NCBI GenBank assembly: GCA_012800155.1
Contig: JAAZJX010000057.1
Location: 1 to 12,738, forward strand
Origin: Candidatus Magasanikiibacteriota bacterium
GTDB taxonomy: Bacteria; Patescibacteriota; Patescibacteriia; Magasanikbacterales; UBA922
DNA: 12,738 nt
Reading direction: 5' to 3'
In this document: positions 1-7,114 of the stretch, in pieces
How positions within the stretch are numbered: position 1 is the first letter of the stretch
How the letters are laid out: every line of letters starts with the position of its first letter
Made by a program: the position numbers and the translations under genes
Notes under the pieces: model-generated
Databases searched by the model: none
The model's input: only the letters and a program-made list of their open reading frames with translations
Told to the model about the DNA's origin: nothing

Positions 1-30
1 AAAAAAGAAACTACTAAAAAAGAAAAATAG
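1..30 (+). CDS. 3' end of a Lys-rich protein (partial)
   Basis: Frame 1 reads KKETTKKEK and stops at TAG (28-30), just ahead of a hairpin terminator, so this is very probably the tail of a gene starting outside the window. A Lys/Glu-rich C-terminal tail just upstream of prfA-prmC would suit ribosomal protein L31 (rpmE), which often sits there in other bacteria. Nine residues cannot establish that, so no symbol is given. Confidence 0.5.
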   Translation, partial: KKETTKKEK

Positions 31-42
31 TTTTTATAAATA

Positions 43-73
43 AAAAACAGATTCATTTTATGAGTCTGTTTTT
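43..73 (+). terminator. Rho-independent terminator after the first partial gene
   Basis: Left arm 43-55 (AAAAACAGATTCA) pairs with right arm 61-73 (TGAGTCTGTTTTT) around a 5-nt loop. This gives 13 pairs including one wobble, and the right arm ends in a run of T. It separates the upstream gene from prfA. The A-run/T-run symmetry means it could act in either direction. Confidence 0.8.
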
Positions 74-94
74 ATTTGGTAAAAAATGTATAAT
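66..94 (+). promoter_or_regulatory. Possible prfA promoter
   Basis: A perfect TATAAT lies at 89-94, 25 nt before the prfA ATG and just after the upstream terminator. The -35 region (near 66-71, CTGTTT) is poor, so only the -10 is convincing. A second weak -10 (TATACT, 102-107) also exists. Confidence 0.4.
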
Positions 95-119
95 AACAAT
101 CTATACTTAATAAAAAATT

Positions 120-1184
120 ATGAACCCTAAATACGAACAAATCAAAGAAAAATATCTACAACTAGAAAAAGATCTTCAAGATCCCCAAATTATTTCTGAT
201 CAAAATAAATTGAAACAAACAGCTACTGAATTTGAAAATCTCAAAGAAACTGTTGAAAAAATTAATGAATTATTTAGAATAAAATCTCAATTAATTGAAA
301 CTGAAAATATTGTCCAAAGCGAAACTGATGAAGATATGCGAGGAATGGCAGAAATTGAAATAATGGAACTTAGAGAGAGAAAAAAAATAATTGAAAATGA
401 ATTGACTGAACTTACCAAACCTCAAGATCCACTTGATAATAAAAATGTTATTATAGAAATTCGCGCTGGCGCAGGTGGTGATGAATCAGCTCTTTTTGCT
501 GGAGACTTAATGCGTATGTATTTAAAATACGCAGAAAAGAAAAATTGGCAAACTACTTTAATTGATGAAAACCGAATTGGTATTGGTGGTTACAAAGAAG
601 TTATTTTTTCTATTACTGGAAAAAATGTTTATAAAAATTTGAAATATGAAATGGGCGTTCACCGAGTGCAAAGAATTCCTGAAACTGAAAAGTCTGGACG
701 TATTCATACTTCTACTGCTAGTGTAGCTATTATGCCAGAAATTGAAGAAACTGAATTAGAAATCAATCCTAATGATCTGCGAATTGATACTTTTTGTGCT
801 GGTGGACACGGCGGACAAAGTGTTAATACAACTTATTCTGCGGTGCGTATTACTCATATTCCAACTGGAATAGTAGCTCAATCTCAAGATGAAAGATCAC
901 AAATTCAAAATCGTGAAAAAGCGATGAATGTGCTCCGAGCTAGACTCTATGAAATAGAAAGAGAAAAACAAACTGCTGAAATTGATGCTAAACGCCGAAG
1001 TCAAATCGGAACTGGAGATCGTAGTGAAAAAATCCGTACTTACAATTATCCTCAAGATAGAATCACTGATCATCGTATTCATGAAAATTGGAATAATCTT
1101 GAAAATATTTTAAATGGAAATTTAGATGACATTATTGAAACTCTTAGAAAAGCAGATTATGCTGAAACTGAAATATCATCTTAA
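120..1184 (+). CDS. prfA: Peptide chain release factor 1 (RF1)
   Basis: This cytoplasmic class I release factor reads UAA and UAG in the ribosomal A site and triggers peptidyl-tRNA hydrolysis. The 354-residue product is the normal RF1 length. A helical N-terminal domain (about 1-100) is followed by the PCRF core with RAGAGGDESALFA. The codon-recognition loop is in RVQRIPETEKSGRIHT; its PET tripeptide is the RF1-type P-x-T form rather than the SPF of RF2. The catalytic loop GGHGGQ has GGQ at residues 231-233, and Q233 is the expected methylation target of PrmC, encoded next. The ATG at 120 has no SD, like most genes here. prmC follows after 51 nt, a common RF1-PrmC pairing that suggests one transcript. 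Identification is secure. Confidence 0.97.
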   Translation: MNPKYEQIKEKYLQLEKDLQDPQIISDQNKLKQTATEFENLKETVEKINELFRIKSQLIETENIVQSETDEDMRGMAEIEIMELRERKKIIENELTELTKPQDPLDNKNVIIEIRAGAGGDESALFAGDLMRMYLKYAEKKNWQTTLIDENRIGIGGYKEVIFSITGKNVYKNLKYEMGVHRVQRIPETEKSGRIHTSTASVAIMPEIEETELEINPNDLRIDTFCAGGHGGQSVNTTYSAVRITHIPTGIVAQSQDERSQIQNREKAMNVLRARLYEIEREKQTAEIDAKRRSQIGTGDRSEKIRTYNYPQDRITDHRIHENWNNLENILNGNLDDIIETLRKADYAETEISS

Positions 1185-1235
1185 ATAAAATAAATACTAA
1201 TAAATAAAATCAAAAAAATCCTCCTACTGAAAAGT

Positions 1236-2111
1236 ATGGAAATAAAAAAATTAATTCCACAAACTAATTTAGCGACAACTGAAGCTGAACTTATTCTCGC
1301 TCATGTAATAAAAAAATCGCGTGAATTTATTTTGGCACATCCGGAAAAAAATATAAATAAAATACAAATAAAAAAATATAATCAACTAATAAATAAGCGT
1401 CTAAAAAATATTCCTCTTGCTTATCTTACTGGTTACAAAGAATTTTTTGGCTTAAATTTTTTAGTAAATAAAAATGTTTTAATTCCTCGTCCTGATACTG
1501 AAATTATAATAGAAAAAGTTTTACAAGAAATCAAAAAAAATAAAAATCAAAAAATTATTTTAATTGATATTGGAACTGGTACTGGCTGTATTCCAATTTC
1601 AATAATAAAAACATTGAAACAATTATCTAATATACCTGCTAATAAGTTAAACCAAATAGAAAAAAATATTACAACCTTGGCAATTGATATTTCAAAAAAA
1701 GCTCTTGCGCTAGCTCAAAAAAATGCTCAAAAACATCAAGTAAAAATAAATTTCTTACACGGCAACTTACTCAAACCAATCACAAAATCTAAAATATTCA
1801 AACAAAAATCAAAAATTATAATTACTGCCAATCTTCCTTATCTCACTCTTAAACAAATTAAACAAGAACCTTCAATCCAACATGAGCCTAAACTTGCTCT
1901 ACTTGCTGGAAATGATGGTCTAAAATATTATCGTCAACTTTTTAAACAACTGCAAAAAAAATTATTCTTCACTTCTTATTCTTTATTTATTGAAATAGAC
2001 CCTTCGCAAACTACTTTGATTAAAAAATTAATTAAAAAATATTTTCCCAAAGCAAAAATAACCATTTATCAAGATCTGACTAAAAAAAACCGAATAATAA
2101 AAATAATTTAA
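1236..2111 (+). CDS. prmC: Release factor glutamine methyltransferase (PrmC/HemK)
   Basis: This SAM-dependent methyltransferase N5-methylates the glutamine of the GGQ motif in release factors, raising termination efficiency. The 291-residue product has a helical N-terminal recognition domain (about 1-90, with the LIPRPDTE signature near 85-90) and a Rossmann methyltransferase domain. Motif I is DIGTGTGC (D111-C118). Motif IV reads NLPY at 199-202 instead of the usual PrmC NPPY; the glutamine-binding Asn, Pro201 and Tyr202 are kept. Downstream, HEPKLALLAGNDGLKYYR is a typical PrmC C-terminal block, which rules out a KsgA-type RNA adenine methyltransferase despite NLPY. It is probably co-transcribed with prfA. 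It is Lys-rich and begins at an ATG without SD. A GC-rich palindrome begins at its stop codon. Confidence 0.93.
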   Translation: MEIKKLIPQTNLATTEAELILAHVIKKSREFILAHPEKNINKIQIKKYNQLINKRLKNIPLAYLTGYKEFFGLNFLVNKNVLIPRPDTEIIIEKVLQEIKKNKNQKIILIDIGTGTGCIPISIIKTLKQLSNIPANKLNQIEKNITTLAIDISKKALALAQKNAQKHQVKINFLHGNLLKPITKSKIFKQKSKIIITANLPYLTLKQIKQEPSIQHEPKLALLAGNDGLKYYRQLFKQLQKKLFFTSYSLFIEIDPSQTTLIKKLIKKYFPKAKITIYQDLTKKNRIIKII

Positions 2112-2154
2112 ATTCCTCCCTTGCCTGTCTCGCCGAAGGCGGAAGGGGAGAATT
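2111..2154. repeat. GC-rich palindromic repeat unit after prmC
   Basis: This imperfect palindrome begins at the last base of the prmC stop codon. Outer arms AATTCCTCCCTT and AAGGGGAGAATT flank the element core GCCTGTCTCGCCGAAGGCGG, which holds the small hairpin GCC-GAA-GGC. Related units recur at about 2279-2312, 11037-11067, 12190-12260 and 12405-12440. It could form a hairpin at the 3' end of the prmC transcript but lacks a T-run, so it is not called a terminator. Confidence 0.7.
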
Positions 2155-2279
2155 ACTATTACTTCATCTTGTCATTCCCGCGAAAACCAACTGTCATTCC
2201 CGTGACTGTGTGTCGCTGAAGCTTTAGCGAAGGCGCAAGGCGGGAATCCAGTAAAACAAAATGCAAAAACAAATAAAAT
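2153..2279 (+). repeat. Long direct repeat, copy 1 (127 bp)
   Basis: Positions 2153-2258 match 2422-2527 at a constant offset of 269 with one difference (C at 2206, T at 2475). Similarity continues to 2279/2549 with minor changes and a 1-base indel. The unit holds a GTCATTCCCGCG half-palindrome, then ATTCCC ... GGGAAT arms enclosing TCGCTGAAGCTTTAGCGA, itself a near-perfect hairpin. An inverted relative lies at 12305-12361. It lies between the convergent ends of prmC and the DUF3048 gene; no gene is visible in it. Confidence 0.9.
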
Positions 2280-2332
2280 TCCCCCTTGCCTGTCTCGCCG
2301 AAGGCGAAGGGGTGTTGACAAACCCAACTGTC

Positions 2333-2352
2333 ATTCCCGCGTAGGCGGGAAT
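2333..2352. repeat. ATTCCC-N8-GGGAAT palindrome (dRS3-like)
   Basis: Perfect 6-bp arms flank GCGTAGGC, giving the layout ATTCCC-N8-GGGAAT. That is the arrangement of the neisserial dRS3 repeat, a resemblance that does not by itself show common origin. A second exact fit to the layout is at 12482-12501. Confidence 0.8.
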
Positions 2353-2399
2353 CTATTCAAGACAAAAGAATATTATTTAATACCAAACGGCCAACACCC
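2343..2399 (+). repeat. 57-bp interspersed repeat, copy 1
   Basis: It starts in the right arm of the palindrome (AGGCGGGAATC), passes through an AT-rich core (ATTCAA ... AATATTATTTAATACC) and ends in CAACACCC. It matches 12515-12571 at 54 of 57 positions in the same orientation. Conservation of the AT-rich core shows the element is a defined sequence, not just a GC-rich hairpin. Confidence 0.88.
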
Positions 2400-2401
2400 C
2401 C

Positions 2402-2419
2402 TACCCCCTCAAGGGGGTA
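2402..2419. repeat. Short perfect palindrome TACCCCCT-CA-AGGGGGTA
   Basis: Two perfect 8-bp arms are separated by CA. Related C-run/G-run hairpins occur at 11144-11159 (CCCCCC-TTGA-GGGGGG) and, decayed, near 11306-11330. It joins the end of the 57-bp element to the second long direct repeat. Confidence 0.75.
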
Positions 2420-2421
2420 AT

Positions 2422-2549
2422 TTACTATTACTTCATCTTGTCATTCCCGCGAAAACCAACTGTCATTCCCGTGATTGTGTGTCGCTGAAGCTTTAGCGAA
2501 GGCGCAAGGCGGGAATCCAGTAAAACAGAATTACAAAAACAAATAAAAT
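2422..2549 (+). repeat. Long direct repeat, copy 2
   Basis: Second copy of the repeat at 2153-2279, with a single substitution across the 106-bp core and a 1-base insertion in the A-rich tail. The near-identity points to recent duplication or gene conversion inside this intergenic region. Confidence 0.9.
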
Positions 2550-2606
2550 AAAGATTAAATGAATAATGTTTTATTTAAAAAAATAATTAAGATGTTATAG
2601 ATTTTT

Positions 2607-2664
2607 GCTTTGAATAGATTCCCGCTGGAGTTTATCCTCGCGTAGGCAGGGACGGGAATGACAA
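2607..2664 (+). repeat. Diverged GC-rich repeat (TTGAATA-GATTCCCGC type)
   Basis: It reads GATTCCCGC ... GTTTATCCTCGCGTAGG ... GACGGGAATGACAA. It is closely related to 11207-11264, which has the same order with scattered substitutions. Positions 2550-2606 and 2665-2694 are plain AT-rich sequence in which I see nothing. Confidence 0.75.
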
Positions 2665-2694
2665 AAAAAGTTTTTGCAAAAATAATAAATTATT

Positions 2695-3807
2695 TTAATA
2701 ACTTACCTTTGTTCTCTCATTCGCTATTTCAATCCAAATTTTTCCCGGATTTAATTTTATTTCTTCATCATTAGAATCATAAAATTTTGTTCGAGAACTT
2801 CTTTCTTCTTTTTTCCAAGTACCCTCAATAAAAAAACCATTTTGAAAAATAATCACCTCTCCACTCCCAATCGTATCAATCGCTAGTCTTCCAATAGAAT
2901 CCAAAACTTGACTAGTAACTTTTTGTACAATCACATTATCAGCAATAATCGGTGTGTTATCATAATCTGTATGTGGCTGACCCATTTGATAGCGTTCATA
3001 TTTATTTGTAGAAGTATTAAATTTCCAAATCGCCTCATAGATTGGTGATAAAAAGGAAATTTTTATTTCTTCCACAAAATTTACTATTGAATTTTTATGA
3101 GTTATTGATTCTTCCTTATTCATTTTTAATTCATTATCAAACTTCCAACTTTCATATTCTTGATTTTTATAATTATCTTCATAATTCTCCAAAGCTTTAT
3201 TCCACAATTCACTAGAAGTATAAACATTATGTGGAGCACTTCGCTTAGTACTACGCCAATAATACCAACCATGATAAAACTCATTTAAATCATTTATCTT
3301 ATATTTTTTTATCAAATCAAGAGAAACCGGTGAGCCACCTACATGCATATATTGTGCCTCACCATATTCTGACAACCAATCTAAATAATAGGGTCGAGCA
3401 CTACGAATTGGACCTACTTCATTTATACTAATATTTGCTGGATAAATAACTAAAAAACGAGTATAATTTGCTTCAACAGGAACTTCATAAACCACACTAG
3501 CCTGAGACAAACCAGATTGAGGACGAGCTTCAGAATGATTTTCTATCATCACTGCTACTAACTTAGGATTTATTTCACTATTAGTTTCCACACAAACTCC
3601 ATCCAAAATTCTTTGATACTTACACATCTTTTGATTTTCTTCTTGATTTTTTAAATTAATCACAGTGTTTTCTCTATTTTCATAAGTAAAATAACCATAA
3701 ATAAACCAAACTCCTAAAATTATTCCAACCAAAATAACTATCCCTGCTAATAAATAAATAATTTGAATTTGATCAAATTCTTCATCTTTTTTCTTTATTT
3801 TTTTCAT
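2695..3807 (-). CDS. DUF3048 (YerB-like) membrane-anchored protein
   Basis: The product has 370 residues from the ATG at 3807. A basic cytoplasmic N-terminus (MKKIKKKDEE) precedes one membrane segment (about 17-40); the rest should be extracytoplasmic. Residues 84-140 carry the DUF3048 signature (AVMIENHSEARPQSGLSQA, VYEVPVEANYTRF, VGPIRSARPYYLDW), followed by MHVGGSP. The C-terminal half has the second conserved block (GSGEVIIFQNGFFIEGTWKK, then a segment ending near KIWIEI). Two Cys, C62 and C72, could form a disulfide outside the cell. The family's biochemical role is not established; in Firmicutes it includes the lipoprotein YerB. An in-frame TTG at 3870 would add 21 hydrophobic residues but overlaps the terminator-like inverted repeat, so ATG is preferred. 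It lies downstream of rplY but is separated by that element. Confidence 0.88.
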   Translation of the reverse strand: MKKIKKKDEEFDQIQIIYLLAGIVILVGIILGVWFIYGYFTYENRENTVINLKNQEENQKMCKYQRILDGVCVETNSEINPKLVAVMIENHSEARPQSGLSQASVVYEVPVEANYTRFLVIYPANISINEVGPIRSARPYYLDWLSEYGEAQYMHVGGSPVSLDLIKKYKINDLNEFYHGWYYWRSTKRSAPHNVYTSSELWNKALENYEDNYKNQEYESWKFDNELKMNKEESITHKNSIVNFVEEIKISFLSPIYEAIWKFNTSTNKYERYQMGQPHTDYDNTPIIADNVIVQKVTSQVLDSIGRLAIDTIGSGEVIIFQNGFFIEGTWKKEERSSRTKFYDSNDEEIKLNPGKIWIEIANERTKVSY

Positions 3808-3856
3808 AATAAAATTATAAATAATAAAACTATAATACAATAAAATAAGAAAAAAT

Positions 3857-3973
3857 AAAACACTCCCCAATCTTTATTTTTAAAACTACATTTAGCAAGT
3901 ACTAATAATTATTATTTAATAATATAATTAAAAATTTGCCTAATGAAATTTTAACGAAATTGGAGAGTGTTTT
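3857..3973 (-). terminator. Long inverted repeat between rplY and the DUF3048 gene
   Basis: Arms 3857-3871 (AAAACACTCCCCAAT) and 3959-3973 (ATTGGAGAGTGTTTT) are 15-bp complements with one wobble, about 87 nt apart. On the minus strand the hairpin comes just after the rplY stop and runs into a T-rich tract (3856 down to about 3845), as a terminator would. The large loop holds AT-rich sub-hairpins, including a bulged TTAGGCAA/TTGCTAA pairing. It could instead be a structured leader of the DUF3048 mRNA, or a miniature element with terminal inverted repeats. Confidence 0.6.
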
Positions 3974-3986
3974 TATGTAATTATTT

Positions 3987-4649
3987 TTATTTCTTTGGTT
4001 CTTCTTTCTTTTCTTCTTCTTTTACCTCTTTACCTTTCTTTTCTACCTCTACTTGTTCTACACTTGGTACTGAGGCTTCTTCCATAGCTTTCAATTCTTC
4101 TTCTGTTAAATTAGGAGTTACTTTAGCAACCATAGTATCTAAATTACTAATAATTTGTATACCTTTTGGTAAAATTAAGTCCTTGACATGAATAGCATCT
4201 TCACAAGTCTTTAATACTGATAAATCTACTTCAATTTCACTTACCAAATCTTGAGGTAAACATTTAATTTCAACTTCTTCTAAACCTTTGAATAAAGTAC
4301 CACCAACTTCTTTTACAGCTGGAGCTTCACCAACAAAATTAAGAATCACTTTTGCATGAATTTCTTGACTCATATTAATTTGACGCAAATCAAAATGAAT
4401 CATTCTACCTTTAACAGGATCATATTGTACATCTTGAATCAAAGCTTTAACAGTTTCACCACCTTCTATTTTGAAATCAACTAAACTTGATTCACCAACT
4501 TCTCTTAACAATTTTTCAAAATTGTTATAATCAGCCATGATTGAGATTGGTTTCATTTCTGATCCATAAATAACTCCAGGAAGTTTACCTTGAGAACGTA
4601 TTTCTTCGGCTCGTGCATCTCTTTTCTGCACAGAAAAACTGACTGTCAT
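3987..4649 (-). CDS. rplY: 50S ribosomal protein L25 (bL25, TL5/Ctc form)
   Basis: The 220-residue product binds 5S rRNA in the large subunit. The N-terminal L25 domain (about 1-90) starts with a typical F-x-V-Q-x-R-D-A-R-x-E pattern and includes LPGVIYGSE and VQYDPVKGRMIHFDLRQI. The C-terminal TL5/Ctc beta domain (about 95-185) has VGEAPAVKEVGGTL, EVEIKCLPQDLVSEIEVDLS and LPKGIQII. The last 25 or so residues are a Lys/Glu tail. It is the long two-domain form rather than the short E. coli form. It begins 7 nt after the zinc-ribbon gene, so translation is likely coupled. No SD is visible. Confidence 0.95.
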   Translation of the reverse strand: MTVSFSVQKRDARAEEIRSQGKLPGVIYGSEMKPISIMADYNNFEKLLREVGESSLVDFKIEGGETVKALIQDVQYDPVKGRMIHFDLRQINMSQEIHAKVILNFVGEAPAVKEVGGTLFKGLEEVEIKCLPQDLVSEIEVDLSVLKTCEDAIHVKDLILPKGIQIISNLDTMVAKVTPNLTEEELKAMEEASVPSVEQVEVEKKGKEVKEEEKKEEPKK

Positions 4650-4656
4650 AATAAAT

Positions 4657-4995
4657 TTAATTAAAATTTAATTTTTCTTTTTGTAATAAACTATAAAAAT
4701 TCAATAATTCATCTTCAGTAATCGGTCCTAATCTTTTTAAGCGACGCACATCATTTACATTTAAATCTGTTATCATTCCTACTGAACTCATACCAACTTT
4801 ACTTACAATTATTAAAGCTAAAATAGAATGAAGACAGTGAGGACAAGTAATATGAACTAAATGAGCACTATTTTTTTCTTCAATTACTTTCGCTTTTTGT
4901 TCTGAATAAGCCTGCTTACAAAGAGGACATTCTGCCATCATTTTCAAACCTTCTTGAATTGATTGAGATTTAAATTGTTCCAAATCTTTGTCCAT
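4657..4995 (-). CDS. Small zinc-ribbon protein, function unknown
   Basis: A 112-residue soluble protein. Two CxxC knuckles, C23-P-L-C26 and C51-P-H-C54, 25 residues apart, should bind one Zn in a ribbon fold. The zinc region is followed by a hydrophobic stretch (about 57-72) and a charged C-terminal part with NVNDVRRLKRLGPITEDELLNFY, which looks like a short helical module. I do not recognise a named family. It lies 39 nt after rodA and 7 nt before rplY on the same strand, so it is almost certainly co-transcribed with them. The conserved zinc motif and tight packing argue that the gene is real. Confidence 0.85.
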   Translation of the reverse strand: MDKDLEQFKSQSIQEGLKMMAECPLCKQAYSEQKAKVIEEKNSAHLVHITCPHCLHSILALIIVSKVGMSSVGMITDLNVNDVRRLKRLGPITEDELLNFYSLLQKEKLNFN

Positions 4996-5034
4996 ATTAA
5001 GTGAAGATTAGTCTAACATTTGTTTAATAAAAAG

Positions 5035-6129
5035 TCAAGAGTGACAAGCCACACTTTCAGCAATACCAATTAAAAACATATTGATAATCAATGAAGAACC
5101 TCCATAACTCAAAAATGGTAAAGTTACACCTATCACCGGCATAAAACCACTTACTGCACCGATATTAATTAAAATATGAATAAAAAATAAAAGTATAATA
5201 CCTAAAATTAAATAAGTAGAAAATTCATCTTGACTTTTTTTGGCAATATACAAAAGACGCCATAATAAAAGAAAAAATACTATTAAAACTAAACTTGAAC
5301 CAATAAAACCTAATTCTTCTGAAACAACTGCAAAAATAAAATCAGTTTGAGCTTCTGGTAAAAAATGTAATTGACTTTGAGAACCAAAACCAAGACCTCT
5401 ACCCATAACTTGTCCTGAACCAATCGCAATTATTGATTGAGTTACATTATATCCTACACCAAGAGGATCTTGACTAGCGTCAAAAAAATTCATAATTCTA
5501 TTTTTTTGATAATCTTGAAAAATAAAAAACCAACTAACTAAAAATAATAATAAACCCGAAACAACTAATAATAAAATATACCTTTTTTTAATTCCTGTTA
5601 AAAATAAATAACCAAACCAAATACCTCCCAAAACCAAAGCTGAACCCATATCTGGTTGTAACATTATCAAACCAACTAAAACTAAACAAAAAAATCCACT
5701 AGTAAAAACAAATTGCCATTTATCAAATCTTCTACCATAACGATTGATCCACCAAGCCAAAAATATTATTAAACCAACTTTAGCAAACTCAGCTGGTTGA
5801 AAAGAAAAACCCGCTACATTAAACCAACCACGAGTTCCACGAATAGTTTGTCCAAAAAATAAAACTGCAATCAATAAAAAAATTGCCAAAGCATAAAATA
5901 ATTTAGCATTGGTACGAAAAAAACTAATATGAAAAAAACTTGCTGCAAAAATCAAAACCAAACCAATAAAAAAAGCAATACTTTGTTTAGGAAAATATTG
6001 CAATTTTTCTCCTTGTGATAAATCTATACTATAAATTGTAGCTAAACTAATAGCTACTAACACCACCACCAAAGACAAAAGCACCCAATCAAATTTACGC
6101 AAAGAAGCTCTAAAATTAATTACCGCCAT
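5035..6129 (-). CDS. rodA: RodA/FtsW-family (SEDS) peptidoglycan polymerase
   Basis: A 364-residue polytopic membrane protein with about ten hydrophobic helices. SEDS proteins polymerise lipid II glycan strands together with a class B PBP; RodA serves wall elongation, FtsW division. Family motifs are FNVAGFSFQPAEFAKVG, LQPDMGSALV, QSIIAIGSGQVMGRGLG, FLPEAQTDFIFAVVSEELG and the final PVIGVTLPFLSYGGSSLI. The Asp of PEAQTD (D263 from this start) is at the SEDS catalytic position. Length, short termini and lack of an FtsW-like tail favour RodA, though FtsW is not fully excluded. An in-frame TTG at 6144, directly after the upstream stop and preceded by GGAG, would add five residues (MKKDF); the ATG is chosen. 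It ends in TGA, one of two TGA stops here. Confidence 0.9.
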   Translation of the reverse strand: MAVINFRASLRKFDWVLLSLVVVLVAISLATIYSIDLSQGEKLQYFPKQSIAFFIGLVLIFAASFFHISFFRTNAKLFYALAIFLLIAVLFFGQTIRGTRGWFNVAGFSFQPAEFAKVGLIIFLAWWINRYGRRFDKWQFVFTSGFFCLVLVGLIMLQPDMGSALVLGGIWFGYLFLTGIKKRYILLLVVSGLLLFLVSWFFIFQDYQKNRIMNFFDASQDPLGVGYNVTQSIIAIGSGQVMGRGLGFGSQSQLHFLPEAQTDFIFAVVSEELGFIGSSLVLIVFFLLLWRLLYIAKKSQDEFSTYLILGIILLFFIHILINIGAVSGFMPVIGVTLPFLSYGGSSLIINMFLIGIAESVACHS

Positions 6130-6144
6130 AAAATCTTTTTTCAA

Positions 6145-7050
6145 TTAATCTCCCAATTTTATATAAATTTCTTTATCAAAAACATTAGTAATTGGATAAA
6201 TTTTTATATTATCTACATATAAATTATTCACATAAGAACGAATATCTATATTTCTAATCTCTCCTGTACGAAATTGATTAATACGTAAAAAAGTTATACC
6301 AATAGGACCAGTAGAACCATATAATTCTATATAAAAATCTGCCTCCCAAAAACTATAAGCAGAATCATTCCTAATATCAAACTTAATCATGTTGTTGGGA
6401 ATATTTTGCGCAATACTAGAATATTTATATTCAAAATTATCATAACTAATTGCTTGTCTAGACTTAATAAAAGTATCAATATCAAAAATTTCATGTGGAT
6501 CAATTTTTTTCCACTCAATACTTTCAATAACTAATTTTGGTTGACTAGGATAAGAAACTTTTTCTTGACCTAAATAAACCATTGGTTGAACTGCTCCCGG
6601 TAAAATAACAGCCGTAGTCACTGGTGTCTCTCCACCAGAATAAGTAAATTTATATTTTACATTTGCTAACCATCTAAGATTAGGATTTTTTACTTCTACT
6701 GCAAAATCATAAGCGTGTTCACGAATAGTTTCATAAATTGCTAATTTACTAAAAGTAAGATCTTTGGGACCATAGTTGACATGCATACTTTCATAATCTT
6801 CTATTTCCAAAATTTGTTGTTTCATCATTCTTTGATCTTGAAAATAACCCGTAGTAAAATAATATATCCAATAACCAAAACTAAATAATACCGAACCAAT
6901 TGACCAAATAGCTAAAATTGTAATAAAAATTTTTCTTAATGTAAGTTTATTTTTTACATACCATTCTCCAATTTCAAAAGTTCGGTTACTAAATTCACCG
7001 GTCGGATCAATATAACGAGAAAATTGATCATCAGCTTTTTTATTAAACAT
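6145..7050 (-). CDS. Single-pass membrane protein of unknown function, first gene of the rodA operon
   Basis: 301 residues. A charged cytoplasmic N-terminus (about 1-39) precedes one membrane segment (about 40-68). The remaining 230 or so residues should lie outside the membrane and look beta-rich, with alternating hydrophobic and polar residues (KFTYSGGETPVTTAVILPG, FDIRNDSAYSFWEADFYIELYG). I recognise no catalytic motif or named family. Its stop nearly touches rodA (15 nt to the rodA ATG), so the two are co-transcribed. Context suggests a cell-envelope role, possibly with the elongation machinery, but that is inference. It starts at an ATG with no SD, downstream of a TATAAT box. Confidence 0.85.
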   Translation of the reverse strand: MFNKKADDQFSRYIDPTGEFSNRTFEIGEWYVKNKLTLRKIFITILAIWSIGSVLFSFGYWIYYFTTGYFQDQRMMKQQILEIEDYESMHVNYGPKDLTFSKLAIYETIREHAYDFAVEVKNPNLRWLANVKYKFTYSGGETPVTTAVILPGAVQPMVYLGQEKVSYPSQPKLVIESIEWKKIDPHEIFDIDTFIKSRQAISYDNFEYKYSSIAQNIPNNMIKFDIRNDSAYSFWEADFYIELYGSTGPIGITFLRINQFRTGEIRNIDIRSYVNNLYVDNIKIYPITNVFDKEIYIKLGD

Positions 7051-7076
7051 ATTTTATTATTTTTATATATACAATA

Positions 7077-7082
7077 ATTATA
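7077..7082 (-). promoter_or_regulatory. -10 box for the minus-strand rodA/rplY operon
   Basis: A perfect TATAAT on the minus strand (7082 down to 7077), preceded by TTG, lies 26 nt before the 7050 start codon. No good -35 is visible at 16-18 nt. It is the likely start region for the block running from 7050 to 3987. Confidence 0.45.
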
Positions 7083-7114
7083 CAACAATTACACTTTTTA
7101 AGCTATACAATCTC

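Noticed and set aside
2333..2352. Integron attC site or phage att site at the ATTCCC palindromes
   Set aside because: No integrase gene, no core site flanks and no cargo cassettes are visible; the palindromes are better described as dispersed repeats.
2111..2549. CRISPR array
   Set aside because: Repeats are few, differ in length and order, are not regularly spaced and contain multiple palindromes; no cas genes are present.
3808..3870. TTG start at 3870 for the DUF3048 protein, adding 21 residues
   Set aside because: The TTG lies in the arm of the inverted repeat and the extension adds an unneeded second hydrophobic segment; the ATG at 3807 gives a normal basic start before the membrane helix.
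3967..4191. Plus-strand frame opposite rplY
   Set aside because: It is Ser/Phe-rich, antisense to a clearly real ribosomal protein gene, and has no signals.
5035..5037. UGA recoding as in some candidate phyla
   Set aside because: Reading through the rodA TGA adds only nine residues before TAA; proteins are full-length with TGA as stop, and Trp uses TGG.
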